This document shows, piece after piece, positions 4,040 through 6,328 of a DNA stretch of 6,328 bases (the first letter of the stretch is position 1; each line of letters starts with the position of its first letter). The notes under the pieces are model-generated. The model had not been told where the DNA came from. It worked only from the letters and a program-made list of their open reading frames with translations, and searched no databases. Location of the stretch: positions 1 to 6,328 of the forward strand of contig CAKZHP010000027.1 of NCBI GenBank assembly GCA_936924635.1. The letters are read 5' to 3'. The stretch is from an uncultured Propionibacteriaceae bacterium (GTDB lineage Bacteria > Actinomycetota > Actinomycetes > Propionibacteriales > Propionibacteriaceae). Both the position numbers and the translations under genes were made by a program.

Positions 4040-6328
4040 ATGACGGTGAGAGCACGGGTCGGCGGTCCGCGGTACAGGCTGGTCCCGGCGACCCCGCGCG
4101 TGGCCGAGCAGGTCGTGCTGACGCCCGAGCAGCGGGCGGCGGTCGACCATCGGGGCGGTCCGCTGCTGGTGCTGGCCGGGCCTGGGACCGGTAAGACGAC
4201 CACAATCGTCGAGACGGTGGCCTCCCGGGTTGCCGACGGTGTCTCCCCCGACGAGATCCTCGTCCTCACGTTCTCGCGTCGTGCTGCCGTCGACCTGCGC
4301 CGTCGGGTCGCGGCCAGGCTCGGCCGTTCTGTGGTCACGCCGCGCGCCCTCACCTTCCACGCGTTCTGCTACGCCGTGGTGCGGCGGTTCGGCGACCCTG
4401 AGCTGTACGGCGACGCGGTCCGTCTCCTCACCGCGCCGGAGCAGGACTTCCGCGTACGGGAGGTGCTCTCCGGCCTTCCGGCAGACGACTGGCCGGCGGA
4501 GATGGCGCCGGCGTACGGGACCCGGGGGTTCGCCACCGAGGTGAGGTCCGCCCTGGCGACGGCGCGGCAGCTCGGGCTCGACGGCGACGTGCTCCAGGTG
4601 ATGGGGGAGCGGGAGGGCCGGCCGGAGTGGGAGGCGCTGGGCAGGTTCTTCGACACCTACCTCGACGTGCTGGAGGGTGAGCAGGTCCTCGACTACGCCG
4701 AGCTGGTGCACCGCACCCGCGTGCTGCTGGCGGACCCGGCGATCCGCGAGCAGGTGCAGCAGTCGGCGCGCGTGGTGCTGGTCGACGAGTACCAGGACAC
4801 CGACCCCTCTCAGGTCGGTCTCCTGCGCCAGCTGGTGCCCCCGGGAGGCGACCTGGTGGTGGTCGGCGACCCGGACCAGTCGATCTACGAGTTCCGCGGT
4901 GCGCGACCGCGGGCGATCCTCGACTTCCCGCAGCAGTTCACCGACGCCCAGGGCGCGCCGGCGCGCGTGGTGGCGCTGTCGGAGACGCGGCGCTTCGGCA
5001 CCGTGCTGGCCGCGGCCACGCGCCGGATCGCCGACAGGCTCGCGCTGCCACGGGCCCTGCCCGATGAGGTCCGGGAGGCGTTCCGGCGGCCGCGAGTAGC
5101 CGAGGGGGTCCCGCCGGGGGTGCTGGAGGTCCATACGTACGAGAACCCTGGTGCCGAGGCGGAGCACATCGCCGACCTCCTGCGCCGCGCCCACCTGCAC
5201 GACGGCGTGGCGTGGTCCGACATGGCGGTGCTGGTGCGCTCCGGTCGGCACGGCATCCCGCGCCTGTCTCGGGCGCTCGTGGCCGCGGGTGTGCCCGTCG
5301 AGGTGGCTGGAGACGAGATCGCGCTGGGGTCGTCCGAGGCGGTGAAGCCGCTGCTGCTCGCCCTGAGCGTGGCGGTCGACCCCTCCCGCCTCGACTCCGA
5401 CTCCGCCGCACAGCTGCTGCTCTCGCCGCTGGGTGGGCTGGACTCCATCGAGCTGCGGCGGCTGGGCCGGCTGCTGCGAGACCAGGAGCGGGCCGAGCTC
5501 GGTGGCCCCGGCTCGCCGCGGCCGTCGGGTGAGCTGGTGTGGCGCGCGCTGGCAGACCCGGACGTCCTGGCGGACCGCCCGGTGACCGAGGAGGTGAGCG
5601 CTGCCCGCGCCCTCGCCGGCCTGCTGCAGCGCTGCGGGGACGACATCGCGCGTGGCGCGACCGCCCACGAGGCTCTGTGGGGGATATGGCGGGGGACGTC
5701 CTGGCCGGCCCGGCTGCAGACGATGCTGGCCGCCGGTGGAGACGCCGCGGGCCGGGCCCATCGTGACCTGGACGCGATCTGCGCCCTGTTCGACGTGGCG
5801 GAGCGGTCGGACGAGGTGACCGGCGGCCGCGGGGTGACCGGCTTCCTGCAGGAGGTGGTGGGGCAGGAGATCCCCGCCGACACCGCACGGGAGTCACAGG
5901 TGCGCAACCGGGGCGTCCGGGTGCTCACGGCGCACCGGTCCAAGGGTCTCGAGTGGCCACTCGTGGTGGTGGCCGGCGTGCAGGAGGGCACCTGGCCCGA
6001 CCCGCGGCGCCGCGGCTCGTTGCTGGAGGCCGACCGGTGGTCGGAGGACGGCACGGCGGTCGAGCCGCCGCCGACGTCGACCCTGCTGGCGGCGGAACGG
6101 CGCTTGTTCTACGTCGCCTGCACGCGGGCGACGCGGCGCCTCGTGGTCACGGCGGTGTCCGGCACCGAGGGGGAGGGCGACCAGCCGTCTCGCTTCCTGG
6201 CCGAGCTCGGGGTCGAGCCCGTGCCGGTCCTCGGCCGGCCCGCGCGCCCGCTCACTCTCACCGGGCTGGTGGGGGAGCTGCGGCGTACGGTCGGGGACGC
6301 CGCGCAGCACCCCGCTGCCCGGCTCGCC
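4040..6328 (+). CDS. adnA: AdnA-like UvrD/Rep-family ATP-dependent helicase-nuclease, 3' end cut by window edge
   Basis: AdnAB is the actinobacterial motor-nuclease that resects double-strand breaks. This gene matches the AdnA subunit in its N-terminal layout (RYRLV then LTPEQRAAVDH). 763 residues are present from the ATG. The SF1A motifs are Q31, Walker A GPGTGKTT 47-54, motif Ia LTFSRRAA 76-83, TFHAFC 105-110, Walker B VDEYQDTDPSQ 248-258, motif III GDPDQSIYEFRGA 276-288, motif IV ETRRFG 315-320, motif V TAHRSKGLEW 630-639 and motif VI ERRLFYVACTRA 686-697. No motif residue looks lost. AdnA proteins usually exceed 1,000 residues and end in a RecB-like nuclease, which would lie past the edge, so nuclease function is inferred. 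The start is uncertain. ATG 4040 has no well-spaced Shine-Dalgarno sequence. GTG 4034 has GGTGA seven bases upstream. GTG 4016 could be leaderless. An in-frame TAA at 4007 limits the extension. PcrA/UvrD paralogues are the alternative reading but lack this N-terminus. Confidence 0.88.
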   Translation, partial: MTVRARVGGPRYRLVPATPRVAEQVVLTPEQRAAVDHRGGPLLVLAGPGTGKTTTIVETVASRVADGVSPDEILVLTFSRRAAVDLRRRVAARLGRSVVTPRALTFHAFCYAVVRRFGDPELYGDAVRLLTAPEQDFRVREVLSGLPADDWPAEMAPAYGTRGFATEVRSALATARQLGLDGDVLQVMGEREGRPEWEALGRFFDTYLDVLEGEQVLDYAELVHRTRVLLADPAIREQVQQSARVVLVDEYQDTDPSQVGLLRQLVPPGGDLVVVGDPDQSIYEFRGARPRAILDFPQQFTDAQGAPARVVALSETRRFGTVLAAATRRIADRLALPRALPDEVREAFRRPRVAEGVPPGVLEVHTYENPGAEAEHIADLLRRAHLHDGVAWSDMAVLVRSGRHGIPRLSRALVAAGVPVEVAGDEIALGSSEAVKPLLLALSVAVDPSRLDSDSAAQLLLSPLGGLDSIELRRLGRLLRDQERAELGGPGSPRPSGELVWRALADPDVLADRPVTEEVSAARALAGLLQRCGDDIARGATAHEALWGIWRGTSWPARLQTMLAAGGDAAGRAHRDLDAICALFDVAERSDEVTGGRGVTGFLQEVVGQEIPADTARESQVRNRGVRVLTAHRSKGLEWPLVVVAGVQEGTWPDPRRRGSLLEADRWSEDGTAVEPPPTSTLLAAERRLFYVACTRATRRLVVTAVSGTEGEGDQPSRFLAELGVEPVPVLGRPARPLTLTGLVGELRRTVGDAAQHPAARLA

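Noticed and set aside
3580..4353. 257-codon minus-strand frame across csp and the spacer
   Set aside because: It reads csp in the wrong frame and runs antisense into the helicase start; no coherent protein is visible.
4001..5761. 586-codon minus-strand frame opposite the adnA-like gene
   Set aside because: It is the longest closed reading frame but is antisense to a helicase with all SF1 motifs; the composition is that of a GC-rich shadow frame.

Overview
The window is high-GC DNA with bacterial gene packing and strong G/C bias at third codon positions. The gene set is typical of a high-GC actinobacterium: a stand-alone LigD-type polymerase domain, a ThiF-rhodanese MoeZ, a 67-residue CspA-type protein and an AdnA-type helicase. 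A Nocardioidaceae, Propionibacteriales or Micrococcales relative is plausible, but that level of assignment is a guess. There are five genes, two of them cut by the window edges. No tRNA, rRNA, insertion sequence, prophage or CRISPR array was seen.

Left block (1-2305, minus strand): zwf, a glucose-6-phosphate dehydrogenase of 456 residues, is followed one base after its stop codon by a GTG-started gene for a stand-alone NHEJ primase-polymerase (LigD PolDom / PolD type). This second gene runs off the left edge. The TGAGGTG junction implies one transcript and probable translational coupling, joining an NADPH-producing enzyme to a ribonucleotide-incorporating repair polymerase.

Middle block (2306-3778): a 61-bp divergent spacer separates zwf from moeZ (plus strand). 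moeZ encodes a two-domain sulfur-carrier adenylyltransferase/sulfurtransferase with its ATP site, zinc cysteines, E1-type cysteine and rhodanese cysteine all visible. moeZ converges on a cspA-like cold-shock gene (minus strand). A strong GC-rich hairpin lies between the two stops and can serve as a shared terminator.

Right block (3779-6328): the spacer between csp and the next gene (about 240-260 bp) holds the csp leader, with mutually exclusive small hairpins near the ribosome-binding site. It also holds an AT-rich island that may carry back-to-back promoters. From there the plus strand encodes the N-terminal motor of an AdnA-like UvrD-family helicase-nuclease, with all main SF1 motifs present. 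The gene is open at the right edge, so the expected C-terminal RecB-like nuclease and any adnB lie outside the window.

The two edge genes belong to the two bacterial double-strand-break pathways: end joining on the left and end resection on the right. moeZ near adnA matches a neighbourhood known from mycobacteria. I see no convincing wholly new system. The items most worth a second look are the zwf-polD operon, the csp leader, and the uncertain, possibly leaderless, start of adnA.
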